Assembly (NCBI GenBank): GCA_030753365.1
Contig: JASMCJ010000058.1
Location: 1 to 35,436 of the forward strand
Length of the DNA: 35,436 bases
Reading direction: 5' to 3'
From: Candidatus Woesearchaeota archaeon
Lineage (GTDB): Archaea; Nanobdellota; Nanobdellia; Woesearchaeales; GCA-2687795
A program made the translations under genes and the position numbers. Of the stretch, positions 6,909 through 16,560 are shown one piece after another. The notes under the pieces were generated by a model, which was not told the DNA's origin, made no database searches, and saw nothing but the letters and a program-made list of their open reading frames with translations. The stretch's first letter is position 1. Each line of letters opens with the position of its first letter.

Positions 6909-7586
6909 ATGAATCTTCCAGAACAGGCATTTAACCTTCTTTATCCCGAAAAGGAAACAATTTACAGTTTCTCACTAAACTACTCTGGTAAATTTAAGTC
7001 TTACAACGCTAACATAAAGAAAATAAACAGTAGGATTGAGCTCAACTTAAGCAAAAACTGGGTTAATATCAATGAGGATATACAAATAGGCCTTATGCAA
7101 GAACTTCTCTTAAAAATCTTTAAACATAAAAAGACAACCCTTAACATTGACTTATACAATAGTTTCATGAGAAACATTCACCTTGCAGCTCCGAAAACCA
7201 AATCTCATCCAATCCTTGAAGCATCTTTCAATAGAATAAATGAGGAATACTTCAACAACATCATGGAACAACCCAATCTCATGTTCGGAAACCATTCAAG
7301 GAGAAAGCTGGGATCTTACGAATACGGCACAGACACAGTAATAATCAGCAAAATTTTCTTAGAATCATCAGAACGTCTTTTAGACTACATCATGTACCAT
7401 GAGTTATTACACAAACAACATAAATTCACCTCTAAAAATAATAGAAACTACCACCATAGCAATGAGTTTAAGAGAAAAGAGCAAGGTTTTAGGGATTTTA
7501 AGGCTATAGAGGTTGAATTAAACTCATTTCTAAGAACAATAGGCAGAAAATATAAATACAAGTTGTTCTTTATGAGAAAAAGATAA
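6909..7586 (+). CDS. SprT-/YgjP-like zinc metallopeptidase-like protein
   Basis: HELLH with a downstream H (YMYHELLHKQHKFTSKNNRNYHHSNEFKRKEQ). Confidence 0.6.
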   Translation: MNLPEQAFNLLYPEKETIYSFSLNYSGKFKSYNANIKKINSRIELNLSKNWVNINEDIQIGLMQELLLKIFKHKKTTLNIDLYNSFMRNIHLAAPKTKSHPILEASFNRINEEYFNNIMEQPNLMFGNHSRRKLGSYEYGTDTVIISKIFLESSERLLDYIMYHELLHKQHKFTSKNNRNYHHSNEFKRKEQGFRDFKAIEVELNSFLRTIGRKYKYKLFFMRKR

Positions 7587-7602
7587 TCTTGGGGGTTTTT
7601 AA

Positions 7603-7809
7603 ATGTCAAAAAGAATTTTACCACTGGCCGCTATGGAAAAAATATTAAAAACATGCGGTGCAAAAAGAGTATCTGACAAGGCAAAGACTGCTTTAAAAGA
7701 AGTATTAGAAGACATCGCAGAAGACATAGCAACAAGTGCTATAAGGTTTGCAATGCATGCAGGAAGAAAAACAGTAAAGGCAAAAGATATAAAGCTTGCT
7801 GCTAAATAA
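7603..7809 (+). CDS. Archaeal histone
   Basis: 68 aa histone fold: LPLAAMEKILKTCGAKRVSDKAKTALKEVLEDIAEDIATSAIRFAMHAGRKTVKAKDIKLAAK. Confidence 0.95.
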   Translation: MSKRILPLAAMEKILKTCGAKRVSDKAKTALKEVLEDIAEDIATSAIRFAMHAGRKTVKAKDIKLAAK

Positions 7810-7832
7810 ATAAAAAAAGAGGTTTGAACTAA

Positions 7833-8486
7833 ATGGAAGCAATCACAATAATCATTCTATCGTTCTTTATACTATTCGGAGCAACATCCATAATACTACT
7901 AATAAAAAAACTATTCAAAATCTATTTTTTTTTAAATTTGTCTATGATCATAATCATGCTAATCCTCAGCTTTTTCATCTACAAAGATGTAATGGACATG
8001 AAAGACAACTTTGGCAAGAATTCTAACCTTCTTTTGTTAGAGGACAATGACAAAGCACTGACAGGATTTGTCATGCAGGAACCGCCTCAAATCCTCACAG
8101 AAGAACAACTTGATCAATATTCAACATATCTAGCTGATGATGATTATCCAAAAGTTCTTGGCTCAAGCTATAAGCTCCTTCTCATAGATATTGAAACAAT
8201 ATCAAACATAAATCAAGAGAGTTTTATGGTGGAAAATGAGGAGCTTACAAAAAATGAAGTATTAACTGAATTAAGAACTTCTAATGACATAGAGTATAGG
8301 GCTGCTCTCTTCAGCATGATTTTCAGCAATTATATCATTGGGCAAGGCAATGTATTATACCTCCTGGAAAGCTACAAAAAAGGAAACATATTTATCTATC
8401 CTGAAACAATAGTATTTAAGCTTATGAAATCAGTGCCGCTTTCATTGGTTAAGCCTGCAATTGAAAAGACTCTTGCAAAAGCTTAA
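7833..8486 (+). CDS. Hypothetical membrane protein
   Basis: Two N-terminal hydrophobic segments, soluble C-terminal domain. Confidence 0.7.
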   Translation: MEAITIIILSFFILFGATSIILLIKKLFKIYFFLNLSMIIIMLILSFFIYKDVMDMKDNFGKNSNLLLLEDNDKALTGFVMQEPPQILTEEQLDQYSTYLADDDYPKVLGSSYKLLLIDIETISNINQESFMVENEELTKNEVLTELRTSNDIEYRAALFSMIFSNYIIGQGNVLYLLESYKKGNIFIYPETIVFKLMKSVPLSLVKPAIEKTLAKA

Positions 8487-8530
8487 CAATCATCAGCTAA
8501 AACAGAATTATCAAAAAGAGGTGAACAATA

Positions 8531-8923
8531 ATGGGTATTTTAGATAGGTTAGCATTCTGGAAAAAAGAGCCTGACTTAGGAGAGTTACCAGATTTAGCTG
8601 AAGGGCCTGACTTAACAAGGGATACAACAGGATTAGGCAAGCCAGAATTTGGCGCTCCACCCCTTTCTCCGCAGCAGCCATCATCTTTCTCTCCTCAGCC
8701 TCCAGAACTCTCAGCCCAACCGCAATCATCATTTCAGCAACCAATGCAGCAGCCTGTAGCTATACAACAGGAGACAATGATTTCAAAGGATATGGAGATA
8801 TTGTCTACCAAGCTTGATGTGATAAAAGCTAATTTAGATAACATCAATCAGAGATTAGAAAACATAGAAAGAATTGCTTCCGGTGAGCATGAAGAAGAAC
8901 ATGAACCTGGTGAAAAGTGGTAA
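8531..8923 (+). CDS. Hypothetical Pro/Gln-rich protein with C-terminal coiled coil
   Basis: RBS GAGGTGAAC upstream; STKLDVIKANLDNINQRLENIERIA heptad-like. Confidence 0.7.
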   Translation: MGILDRLAFWKKEPDLGELPDLAEGPDLTRDTTGLGKPEFGAPPLSPQQPSSFSPQPPELSAQPQSSFQQPMQQPVAIQQETMISKDMEILSTKLDVIKANLDNINQRLENIERIASGEHEEEHEPGEKW

Positions 8924-8925
8924 GC

Positions 8926-9501
8926 TTATCTTCTCCTCCGTTCTCTTGCGATTAAGGTTTTGAGCTGTTCGTTTTCTCTTACTAATTCCAGCTTTTCTTT
9001 GTCGTTCTTTTCTAAAGTTTTTGTGTGTTTTGCGAGCTCAAAGTCTTCTGCCTTAATATTATTGCTTATATTAATAAACTTGGTTAATTCAGAGTTTAAG
9101 TCATTGACTTCTTCAGAGGTTTTGGTCAGTTCAGACTTGAGTTCGTTGAAGGTTTTTACATTGGTTCTTAGGCTTTCAATGTGAGGCTCTAATTCTTCTT
9201 TCAGTTGGTCAAAGATTTTCTCTGGCAGTTGGTTTTTGATGAGCCTGAAGTCGCTGATTTCATTTTCAAATTTTTCTTTGAGTTCTTCAATGGTTTCTGA
9301 GCTTTCTTTAAAGTTTGAGATGAATGCGGCCTGGTCTTCGATTGCATTGCTGAGCTTTTCTTTGAGTTCTGAGGATTCTGATTTTAGATTGGTGATGGAA
9401 TTGGTTAATGAGGTGATGGATTCTTTGTTGCTTTCTATGGCTTTTGCTATTTCATCTATGTGGTCTTTTATTTGAAGAAGATCTTTGATTTTTTGGATCA
9501 T
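8926..9501 (-). CDS. Coiled-coil protein
   Basis: Long heptad-rich Glu/Lys/Leu sequence (191 aa). Confidence 0.6.
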   Translation of the reverse strand: MIQKIKDLLQIKDHIDEIAKAIESNKESITSLTNSITNLKSESSELKEKLSNAIEDQAAFISNFKESSETIEELKEKFENEISDFRLIKNQLPEKIFDQLKEELEPHIESLRTNVKTFNELKSELTKTSEEVNDLNSELTKFINISNNIKAEDFELAKHTKTLEKNDKEKLELVRENEQLKTLIARERRRR

Positions 9502-9552
9502 TTTCTAGGAGAAATCAAAAGTTTTATTAAATCTTTTCCTTAAACAGGCTTT

Positions 9553-9837
9553 ATGAAGGTTGATAAAGAGTTGATAGAGCATGTTGCTGAGGTTGCAAGG
9601 CTGAAGCTTACAAAGGAAGAGTTGAAGGAGTTTCAGCCGCAGTTGAAAGAGATTTTGAATACTTTTTCTGAGATTGATGAGGTTGATACAGGTAATACAA
9701 AGCCGAGCTTGCAGCCTGTTGAAATTAAGAATGTTATGAGAGAGGATGTTGCTGAGGGTTCTTTGAGCCAGGGGGAGGCGTTGGCTAATGCGGGACATAA
9801 GAAAGACGGCTATTTTAAAGGACCTAAGGTTATTTAG
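9553..9837 (+). CDS. gatC: Asp/Glu-tRNA amidotransferase subunit C
   Basis: VDKELIEHVAEVARLKLTKEELKEFQPQLKEILNTFSEIDEVDTGNTKPSLQP, typical GatC. Confidence 0.92.
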   Translation: MKVDKELIEHVAEVARLKLTKEELKEFQPQLKEILNTFSEIDEVDTGNTKPSLQPVEIKNVMREDVAEGSLSQGEALANAGHKKDGYFKGPKVI

Positions 9838-10369
9838 AATAGATGCAGCCGCAGTAGTGCTGCCTGTAAAGATTGTGTTTTCTGCTTAGCTGGATGCTTT
9901 TATTGTAACCGTCTTTCTTCTTGAAGTTTGATGAAAGGAATTTAATGTTATGTTTTTTTTCAAGTTCTCTGCCAATTTGGCTAATGATTTCTGCGTTCTT
10001 ATAAGGGCTTACTGTTAATGTGGTTGTAAAGAAATCAAAAGGTTTTTCTTTTGCAAGTTTTACTGTTTTTTCTAGTCTTAGTTTGAAGCAGAGTTTGCAT
10101 CTTTCTCCGCCTTCTTTGGCTTTTTCATGGCTTTTGACTGTGTTGAACCAGCTTTTAGGATCATAGTTTCCTTCGATTAAAGGAGCTTCCAAAGCATTAG
10201 CAATCTTTTTAGTTTCTTCTAACCTCTTATTGTATTCTTCTTCAGGATGAACATTAGGATTATAGAAGAACAAGGTTACAGTGTAATTCTTCTTCAGCTC
10301 AGTTATTACATGGGTTGAGCATGGCGCGCAACAGGTGTGAAGTAAAATCGAAGAAGTCATTATATACAC
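9830..10369 (-). CDS. queH: Epoxyqueuosine reductase QueH (DUF208)-like
   Basis: LLHTCCAPCSTHVITEL, FFYNPNVHPEEEYNKR, ERCKLCFKLRLEKT, FFTTTLTVSPYKN, HYCGCIYS. Confidence 0.85.
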   Translation of the reverse strand: MYIMTSSILLHTCCAPCSTHVITELKKNYTVTLFFYNPNVHPEEEYNKRLEETKKIANALEAPLIEGNYDPKSWFNTVKSHEKAKEGGERCKLCFKLRLEKTVKLAKEKPFDFFTTTLTVSPYKNAEIISQIGRELEKKHNIKFLSSNFKKKDGYNKSIQLSRKHNLYRQHYCGCIYSK

Positions 10370-11247
10370 TCCTCAATAAGCTTAGACCTTTCCACCAAAT
10401 CATCATAAAAATCTTTGTAAAGGCTCACAACTTCCTCACTCTGTATAAGGACTCCTGTTGTAATGCCAAGATGAATAATAGAAAGCATCACCTTTTTCTC
10501 TGTAATAAAAATATGCATTGGAACATATTCTTCAACAACATAAATCTTCAGATTATACTTCTTAATCTTCTCCTTAATGCCTTCAACCATCTTCTCAAGA
10601 AAAGGTTCACCTAACTTTGTCTTAATAATATTAAGATTAAAATCAAGAGCACTCTTTTCAATAATTGCACTAAACCGTTTCCCTTTCTTATAAGCATCCT
10701 TATACGCTTTATATATCATAAAAGTCATTTCATGCGTTGTATGCGCCAATGTTGGTCGGTTCTTCACAATAACATCCCTAGCTTTCTGGAAATCTACGCT
10801 ATTAGAAGGATAAATTGGGAAAGGTATAGAGCCATGCCTTACAACAGTCCTTATTCCCTTACACTCAGACAAAAGCTGTATCTGTTTAAAGGTAAACTCA
10901 TCTCCACTATGAATAGTTTCCATGCTTTCAATTGACTGTTTTCTTTGCATAAGATCAAGAATTCTGTTCTCTTTTTCAACAAGCCTATCAAACTTATGTT
11001 TTAGAAAGTTTGTGATTTTCTCACTTGGGTTTGCCATGCTATACAACGCAGGCTTTCCTGAAACCTTCTCAATCAGATCATAAGACAACAGTTCATTAAG
11101 AAAATCATAAATCCTTCCAATAGGAATCTCAGTTCTCCTGCAGATTTCCGGAGCAGGAAGATCACCGTCGTATAATGTATTAAGTATAAGTGTGTGCTTG
11201 CTTTTTAGGTTAAACTCATTTGCAAGCTCTTTGATAACCTCTTTCAT
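10360..11247 (-). CDS. TrmB-family transcriptional regulator
   Basis: N-terminal wHTH (LILNTLYDGDLPAPEICRRTEIPIGRIYDFLNELLSYDLIEKVSGKPALYSMANP), TrmB-like layout. Confidence 0.75.
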   Translation of the reverse strand: MKEVIKELANEFNLKSKHTLILNTLYDGDLPAPEICRRTEIPIGRIYDFLNELLSYDLIEKVSGKPALYSMANPSEKITNFLKHKFDRLVEKENRILDLMQRKQSIESMETIHSGDEFTFKQIQLLSECKGIRTVVRHGSIPFPIYPSNSVDFQKARDVIVKNRPTLAHTTHEMTFMIYKAYKDAYKKGKRFSAIIEKSALDFNLNIIKTKLGEPFLEKMVEGIKEKIKKYNLKIYVVEEYVPMHIFITEKKVMLSIIHLGITTGVLIQSEEVVSLYKDFYDDLVERSKLIEECI

Positions 11248-11291
11248 GCAAAAAGAGTATTATTGAAATATATAAACTTTCTCGTTTAAAC

Positions 11292-11309
11292 CAAAAAAAC
11301 GTTTTTTTG
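11292..11309. promoter_or_regulatory. 18-bp perfect palindrome CAAAAAAACGTTTTTTTG in a divergent promoter
   Basis: Exact self-reverse-complement, between the TrmB-type gene and the 11357 gene. Confidence 0.5.
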
Positions 11310-11356
11310 TAGAAAATGTATATAAGGTAGTTTAGGTTGTTTATAAATAGAGGAAA

Positions 11357-11863
11357 ATGGAATCTCCAACAAAAGATTTGGAAACCAGAGCTGAGGAAAC
11401 TATGTTTGTTGAATCGGCTTCTCTGGAAGAATTGGATTTGAGACAATGTATTGATTTCTATGTAGGAAAGTTTATTCTTGAGAAAGGAAGCAGAAGCCAG
11501 GAATATATTGATGTAATTGTAATAGAAATTCATGATAAATTTACACGTAATGGACATTCATCTAAGTTTGATGAAGATAAATGCAGGTTAATACAGGAAT
11601 ATGCTGGCTACTTAAACAGAAATGGTGTTTCAGATGAACAGAAAGAATGTTTAGAATCATATAATGTTCCTTTTGTTGAAGGGAAACCTGTTACAAATAC
11701 AATGGCAGGGGTTTTATGGACAAGCTTTCCAGACTGTAACAGTTCTCCTGCTTGGAAATATGAAGAAAGATTAATGGAAAAAATAGAGGATGCTGCTCGA
11801 GGTAAGATAACCAGATGGATGAATGGAGAGCCAATAGAATATTCTATACATTCTTTGCATTGA
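11357..11863 (+). CDS. Hypothetical protein
   Basis: 168-aa ORF downstream of TGTATATAAGG TATA-like element. Confidence 0.65.
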   Translation: MESPTKDLETRAEETMFVESASLEELDLRQCIDFYVGKFILEKGSRSQEYIDVIVIEIHDKFTRNGHSSKFDEDKCRLIQEYAGYLNRNGVSDEQKECLESYNVPFVEGKPVTNTMAGVLWTSFPDCNSSPAWKYEERLMEKIEDAARGKITRWMNGEPIEYSIHSLH

Positions 11864-11910
11864 CTCTAAAGCACAAATTATTAATATAGTTTATTATTAA
11901 CCTTTTTCTT

Positions 11911-12330
11911 ATGGAATCCCGAAAGATAAACAACAAATTTCTTATAAGATTAAAGAAGGGTGAAAAGATAATTGAAACATTAATAAAATTCTGCAAAGAG
12001 AATAATATTAACTCAGGTTACTTGTTTGCGATAGGAGCAATAAGCAAAGCTGAGCTTGCACACTATAACCTTAATAATAAAGAATATTCCTCTAAAACAT
12101 TTGATGAGCAGCTTGAGGTATGCTCTTTAACAGGAAACATTGCTTTTGTTGAGGAAGAATTGTTTCTTCATGTTCATGTTGTGCTTGCGGATGATAAGAT
12201 GCAGACCTACGCAGGACATTTAAAAGAAGGTGTTGTGTCTGCAACGCTTGAAGTAATTCTTACGCCTTGGAATGAAAGAATCGACAGAAAACATAGCGAA
12301 GAGATTGGGCTGAATCTGTTGGAGATTTGA
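11911..12330 (+). CDS. PPC/DUF296 domain protein
   Basis: FLIRLKKGEKIIETLIKFCKENNINSGYLFAIGAISKAELAHY ... HVHVVLADDKMQTYAGHLKEGVVSATLEVILTP. Confidence 0.85.
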   Translation: MESRKINNKFLIRLKKGEKIIETLIKFCKENNINSGYLFAIGAISKAELAHYNLNNKEYSSKTFDEQLEVCSLTGNIAFVEEELFLHVHVVLADDKMQTYAGHLKEGVVSATLEVILTPWNERIDRKHSEEIGLNLLEI

Positions 12331-12382
12331 ATATAAAACATTATCTTTTTATATCTGCACCTTCTTGATATGAATAATTAAC

Positions 12383-13792
12383 ATGAACAGCCTTGAATTT
12401 ATCCAAAAAGTAAAAAACAAAGAGATTGATGTAGTTGAACACACAAAAAAAGTAATCGAAGAATGCAAAAAGCTCAACAAGGAATACAATTACTTCAATG
12501 TTATCTCAGAAGACTTAGCAATACAACAGGCAAAACAAATAAAAAAAGAGCCAAAAGGAAAATTAGCAGGCCTTCCTGTCTCTGTAAAAGACTGCATCTG
12601 TGTAAAAGATGTTGAAAGTAGGGCAGGCTCTAAGATTCTCTCAGGCTATAAGCCAGTATTTGATGCTGACGTCATTGAGCGAATAAAAAAAGAAGGAGCC
12701 ATCATAATAGGAAAAACTGCTCAGGACGAGTTTGGATTTGGCAGTTTCTCCGCCAACATAGGTTTAGGAATGAAAACTCCTCTAAACCCTTTCGACAAGC
12801 AAAGAAGCTGTGGAGGCTCTTCAGGCGGCAGTGCTGGAATAACTCAAAAAGCAAGCTTCCCTCACATTGCAATCGCAGAATCAACCGGCGGCAGCATAGA
12901 ATGCCCAGCATCCTTCTGTGGTGTCACAGGCCTCTGCCCAACCTATGGAAGAGTATCAAGATATGGCCTCATTGACTATGCAAACAGCCTAGACAAAATA
13001 GGAGCAATGGCAAAAACAATAGAAGAGCAGGCACTAATGCTAAACGTACTATCTGGCTATGACAAAAGAGACTCAACTTCAATAAACAAGCCCTCTGAAG
13101 ACTACAAATTATCTTTAACCAAACCCTTAAAAGGATTAAAAATAGGTATCATAAAAGAATCCCTCGGGCAGGGAGTTGACAACACAATAAAAGAAAATAT
13201 CATGAAATCCATTCAAAGTTTAGAAAAGCAAGGCGCAAAAACAGAAAAAACCTCTCTGCTATTAACCTCAAAATATTCTCTCCCAACATACTACATCATT
13301 GCACTCTCAGAAGCTTCAACAAACCTTGCAAAATATTCAGGGATGAGATACGGTGCTAATGAAAAGCTTGAAGGAAACTTTAATCAATACTTCTCAAAAG
13401 TAAGAAGCGCTAACTTCACCAAAGAAACAAAGCGAAGAATCATCATAGGCACATTCGCCAGAATGGCAGGCTTCAGGGACGCATACTACATCAAGGCAAC
13501 GAAAATAAGAACACAAATCATTCAGGAATACAAAAAAGCATTCAAAAAATATGACTGCCTCATAACACCCACAATGCCAATCACAGCTCCCAAATTCAAA
13601 GACCTGGAAAAGCTCACACCCTTGCAAAATTATATGATGGACACAATGACAGTCGGCCCTAACCTTGCAGGCCTGCCCCACATAAGTATTAATATTGGCT
13701 CAAAAGACAAAATGCCCATCGGCATGATGCTCACAACAAACCACCTTGAGGAGGGGAAACTATTGCAAATAGCTTCCAAACTAACACAATGA
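12383..13792 (+). CDS. gatA: Glu/Asp-tRNA amidotransferase subunit A
   Basis: Amidase signature: GLPVSVKDCICVKDV, CGGSSGGSAG, ESTGGSIECPASFCGVTGLCPTYGRVSRYGLIDYANSLDKIG. Confidence 0.95.
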   Translation: MNSLEFIQKVKNKEIDVVEHTKKVIEECKKLNKEYNYFNVISEDLAIQQAKQIKKEPKGKLAGLPVSVKDCICVKDVESRAGSKILSGYKPVFDADVIERIKKEGAIIIGKTAQDEFGFGSFSANIGLGMKTPLNPFDKQRSCGGSSGGSAGITQKASFPHIAIAESTGGSIECPASFCGVTGLCPTYGRVSRYGLIDYANSLDKIGAMAKTIEEQALMLNVLSGYDKRDSTSINKPSEDYKLSLTKPLKGLKIGIIKESLGQGVDNTIKENIMKSIQSLEKQGAKTEKTSLLLTSKYSLPTYYIIALSEASTNLAKYSGMRYGANEKLEGNFNQYFSKVRSANFTKETKRRIIIGTFARMAGFRDAYYIKATKIRTQIIQEYKKAFKKYDCLITPTMPITAPKFKDLEKLTPLQNYMMDTMTVGPNLAGLPHISINIGSKDKMPIGMMLTTNHLEEGKLLQIASKLTQ

Positions 13793-14526
13793 TAAAAAAA
13801 CTCTTAATCACAGACTCAGGAAAAAGATTCTTTGTAAAAGACCTTAATGCAGACTACCACACCCAGTATGGTTTCATAAAAAAAGAAGACCTCAAAAAAG
13901 CAAAAGAAGGAACTATACTAACCTCAAACAAAGGCATAGACTTCAAAATCTTCAACCCCTCCTTCATAGACATCTACAGCAAAATCAAGCGCGGTGCCCA
14001 AATCATCATGCCAAAAGACATAGGAATCATCATCGGAGAAACCGGCATAGGAAAAACCTCCAAAATCATTGACGCAGGCTCAGGCTCCGGCGCACTAGCA
14101 TGCTTCCTTGCAAACATTGCAAAAGAAGTAATAACCTATGAAATCAGAAAAGACTTCCATGACCTTGTAAAAAACAACATAGAATCATTAGGCATAAAAA
14201 ATATCAAGCAAAAAAACAAAGACATCTACACCTCCAAAGTCACAGAAAAAAATATAGACGTAATCATTCTTGACCTACCCGAACCCTGGAAAGCATTAGA
14301 CAACATAACAGACGCCTTAAAAATAGGCGGCTTCCTTGTAACCTACTCACCCTGTATAACATCCGTAATGGAAACAATAGACTCAATCAAAGCAAGAAAA
14401 GAATTCACTTACATAAAAACCCTGGAAGCCTTAGAAAGGGAATGGCACATAGACGGCAAGAAAGTAAGGCCAAGAAGTGATATGATAGCCCACACAGCAT
14501 TCTTAAGTTTTATTAGGAAAGTTTAG
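13789..14526 (+). CDS. trmI: tRNA (adenine-57/58-N1) methyltransferase TrmI-like
   Basis: ATGA overlap with gatA; SAM motif IIDAGSGSGALACFLANIA and NIDVIILDLPEPWKALDNI. Confidence 0.85.
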   Translation: MIKKLLITDSGKRFFVKDLNADYHTQYGFIKKEDLKKAKEGTILTSNKGIDFKIFNPSFIDIYSKIKRGAQIIMPKDIGIIIGETGIGKTSKIIDAGSGSGALACFLANIAKEVITYEIRKDFHDLVKNNIESLGIKNIKQKNKDIYTSKVTEKNIDVIILDLPEPWKALDNITDALKIGGFLVTYSPCITSVMETIDSIKARKEFTYIKTLEALEREWHIDGKKVRPRSDMIAHTAFLSFIRKV

Positions 14527-15758
14527 AAAAACCTGCTCAGCTTGCTCTGCTCTCTCATCTCCTTCAGCATAACACTCTCTCTCAGCAAATTATCAGCATC
14601 ATATCCAAACTTTCTCTTAACCAATAACCTTGCATAATCCAACATCAACTCCTTAGAACCAAACTCAATACCCTTACCCTCCAACGCCTTCCTAGCCGCA
14701 AACCTTGTTACCCACACACCAAGCGGAGCAAAGTATTCACCTGTAATAAACCTCAAAGCTAAGACTGAACATTGCCTCTTCATCTTCTTTAATTTCTCAA
14801 GAATAGCCAATCTAACCGAATAAAACCCACCCGCACAATTCTCAGCATACTTCTTCCTTCCCCTATAAGGTTCATAATCTGTCATAAACTCAATCTTATC
14901 GCTAACATTAAACTCTGCATTAGGCATATAAGTCTCAAACAACTCATAACTCCACGGCTCGGGAAAACACAAAATCAAATAATAATTCCCAATATACGAA
15001 CCAAAAAAAGCCAAATAATCTCCCTCGTTAAACTGCTTAACCTCCTTAACAACATCATTCCCTAAATTAGAATCAGTAGCAGTAATGCTCCATCTGGTAG
15101 GCACAAGCTTCCTTCCCTTCTTCAGCCCAAGATTACCAACAGACAATAATTTAGAAAGCGCATTCTCATCAAACCCTTTCTCATACAAAATCTTTAACCC
15201 TTCCCCAGCCTTCAAATCATAATCAGAAACAACCTTATCAACTTTAGAAGGAATCTTAGGATTCTCCCCTAACCTTAACCTCTCAAGCTGAGCATTAGGC
15301 CCCATAGGAAGATTAAAAGCATCAAGCTTCACTCTAAACTTCGGCTTATCCTTCAGATTAATCTCAACCTCAGCAGGCTTAGAAGCCATTGCAAGCTCCT
15401 GGTTAATCTCCAGAAACTTAGAAGACTTCTTCACATTAGTTTTAAACCTTGAATTAATCAACGCTCCTCTATAACCAATAATCTGCTGAATCTGAAAATC
15501 ATTAGCAGCCCAATGACTCGGCGCATCATACAACCAGTCATCATCAACCTTCTCAGGAGGAGATAGTGTACCAACATTAATATTAGGATAACCATATCTG
15601 CCAACAAACGGCGTATTAGAACTGCTCTGAAAATTATCTTTCCCTATTTTCTCCTTAACCTTAAACATACTAGAAGCCTTTGCATAAATCGGGCAGTAAG
15701 TTCTGCCGCAATTCTTCATAGGATCAGAGCCTTTGCACTTAATGCATGGAACTTGCAT
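14523..15758 (-). CDS. nreA: Nre-family DNA repair protein with C-terminal PIP-like motif
   Basis: MQVPCIKCKGSDPMKNCGRTYCPIYA zinc cluster; C-terminal QSKLSRFF matches Qxx(L/I/M)xxFF PCNA-interacting motif. Confidence 0.85.
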   Translation of the reverse strand: MQVPCIKCKGSDPMKNCGRTYCPIYAKASSMFKVKEKIGKDNFQSSSNTPFVGRYGYPNINVGTLSPPEKVDDDWLYDAPSHWAANDFQIQQIIGYRGALINSRFKTNVKKSSKFLEINQELAMASKPAEVEINLKDKPKFRVKLDAFNLPMGPNAQLERLRLGENPKIPSKVDKVVSDYDLKAGEGLKILYEKGFDENALSKLLSVGNLGLKKGRKLVPTRWSITATDSNLGNDVVKEVKQFNEGDYLAFFGSYIGNYYLILCFPEPWSYELFETYMPNAEFNVSDKIEFMTDYEPYRGRKKYAENCAGGFYSVRLAILEKLKKMKRQCSVLALRFITGEYFAPLGVWVTRFAARKALEGKGIEFGSKELMLDYARLLVKRKFGYDADNLLRESVMLKEMREQSKLSRFF

Positions 15759-15978
15759 ATTATAAAATAGAATCTAAAACTATATTTATATCTATTCTTC
15801 TTTACGAATTTAAAAACGTTTAAATACCTTTATAATACCATCTCTCCTAACTTCCACTAATTCCGACGGTAACACCCATAACTAACACATTAATTCTTCA
15901 ATACTTTAGCATAGAAAACTATTTAAACTCATATTTCTTCTATATAAAATTGATTCAATTTTTGGGGGGTAAAAAAAG

Positions 15979-16527
15979 TTGTATAATAGAAACTGGTTAT
16001 TTTATACTATAGCATTCTCAATGCTCAGCATTTCTACTCTCTCCTCCTGTGAGAAAAGGCCAACTGAATCTCTTCAACAAGACACACTTATTCTCGAAAA
16101 CAAAGAATCTCCTTTAGAAGAAAAAACATCTAAAATCTATGTCTTAGACCTAGCATACAACGAAGACAAAACCATCGAACTCTTCACAAAAGAAGCCAGG
16201 CAAGGCTATCCTGACCAAAACTATGAAGATGGAACCTACAGTTATACTATAATCTCCTTAGATAACCAAATACTCCACTCAGCAAACTTCAGAGACCCTT
16301 CTTTAATAGAAACATCCCTTTCAGGAGAAGAACCAGCAATAACACCTCCTCAAAGTTTTGTTGAAAACGGAACACCTATCCAAGAAACTGAATCCCTCTC
16401 AACATATCCTATAGACTTTGTATTATTAGTCCCTTACTTTGATAATGCTGAAAGAGTTGACATCTACGATGACCTTAGCAGTCTTGTAACATCCATTCCC
16501 GTTTCAGACATTCAGATGGGAAGCTAA
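15979..16527 (+). CDS. Secreted/lipoprotein-like protein, paralogous to an internal module of the giant protein
   Basis: TTG start with GGGGGGT upstream; signal-like LFYTIAFSMLSISTLSSC; C-terminal ~130 aa alignable to the product of ~18652-19040. Confidence 0.7.
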   Translation: MYNRNWLFYTIAFSMLSISTLSSCEKRPTESLQQDTLILENKESPLEEKTSKIYVLDLAYNEDKTIELFTKEARQGYPDQNYEDGTYSYTIISLDNQILHSANFRDPSLIETSLSGEEPAITPPQSFVENGTPIQETESLSTYPIDFVLLVPYFDNAERVDIYDDLSSLVTSIPVSDIQMGS

Positions 16528-16560
16528 ATCATTATTAAAACAAAAACTAAGTGATATCAA

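Noticed and set aside
8960-9475. Two Ser/Leu-rich plus-strand ORFs opposite the coiled-coil gene
   Set aside because: Low-complexity translation expected from the complement of a Glu/Lys-rich coiled coil.
9505-9798. Minus-strand 97-aa ORF opposite gatC
   Set aside because: gatC is strongly supported; the reverse frame has no motif.
15814-15821. AAACGTTT upstream of nreA resembling the core of the TrmB-region palindrome
   Set aside because: An 8-bp A/T-rich palindrome is expected by chance at this base composition.
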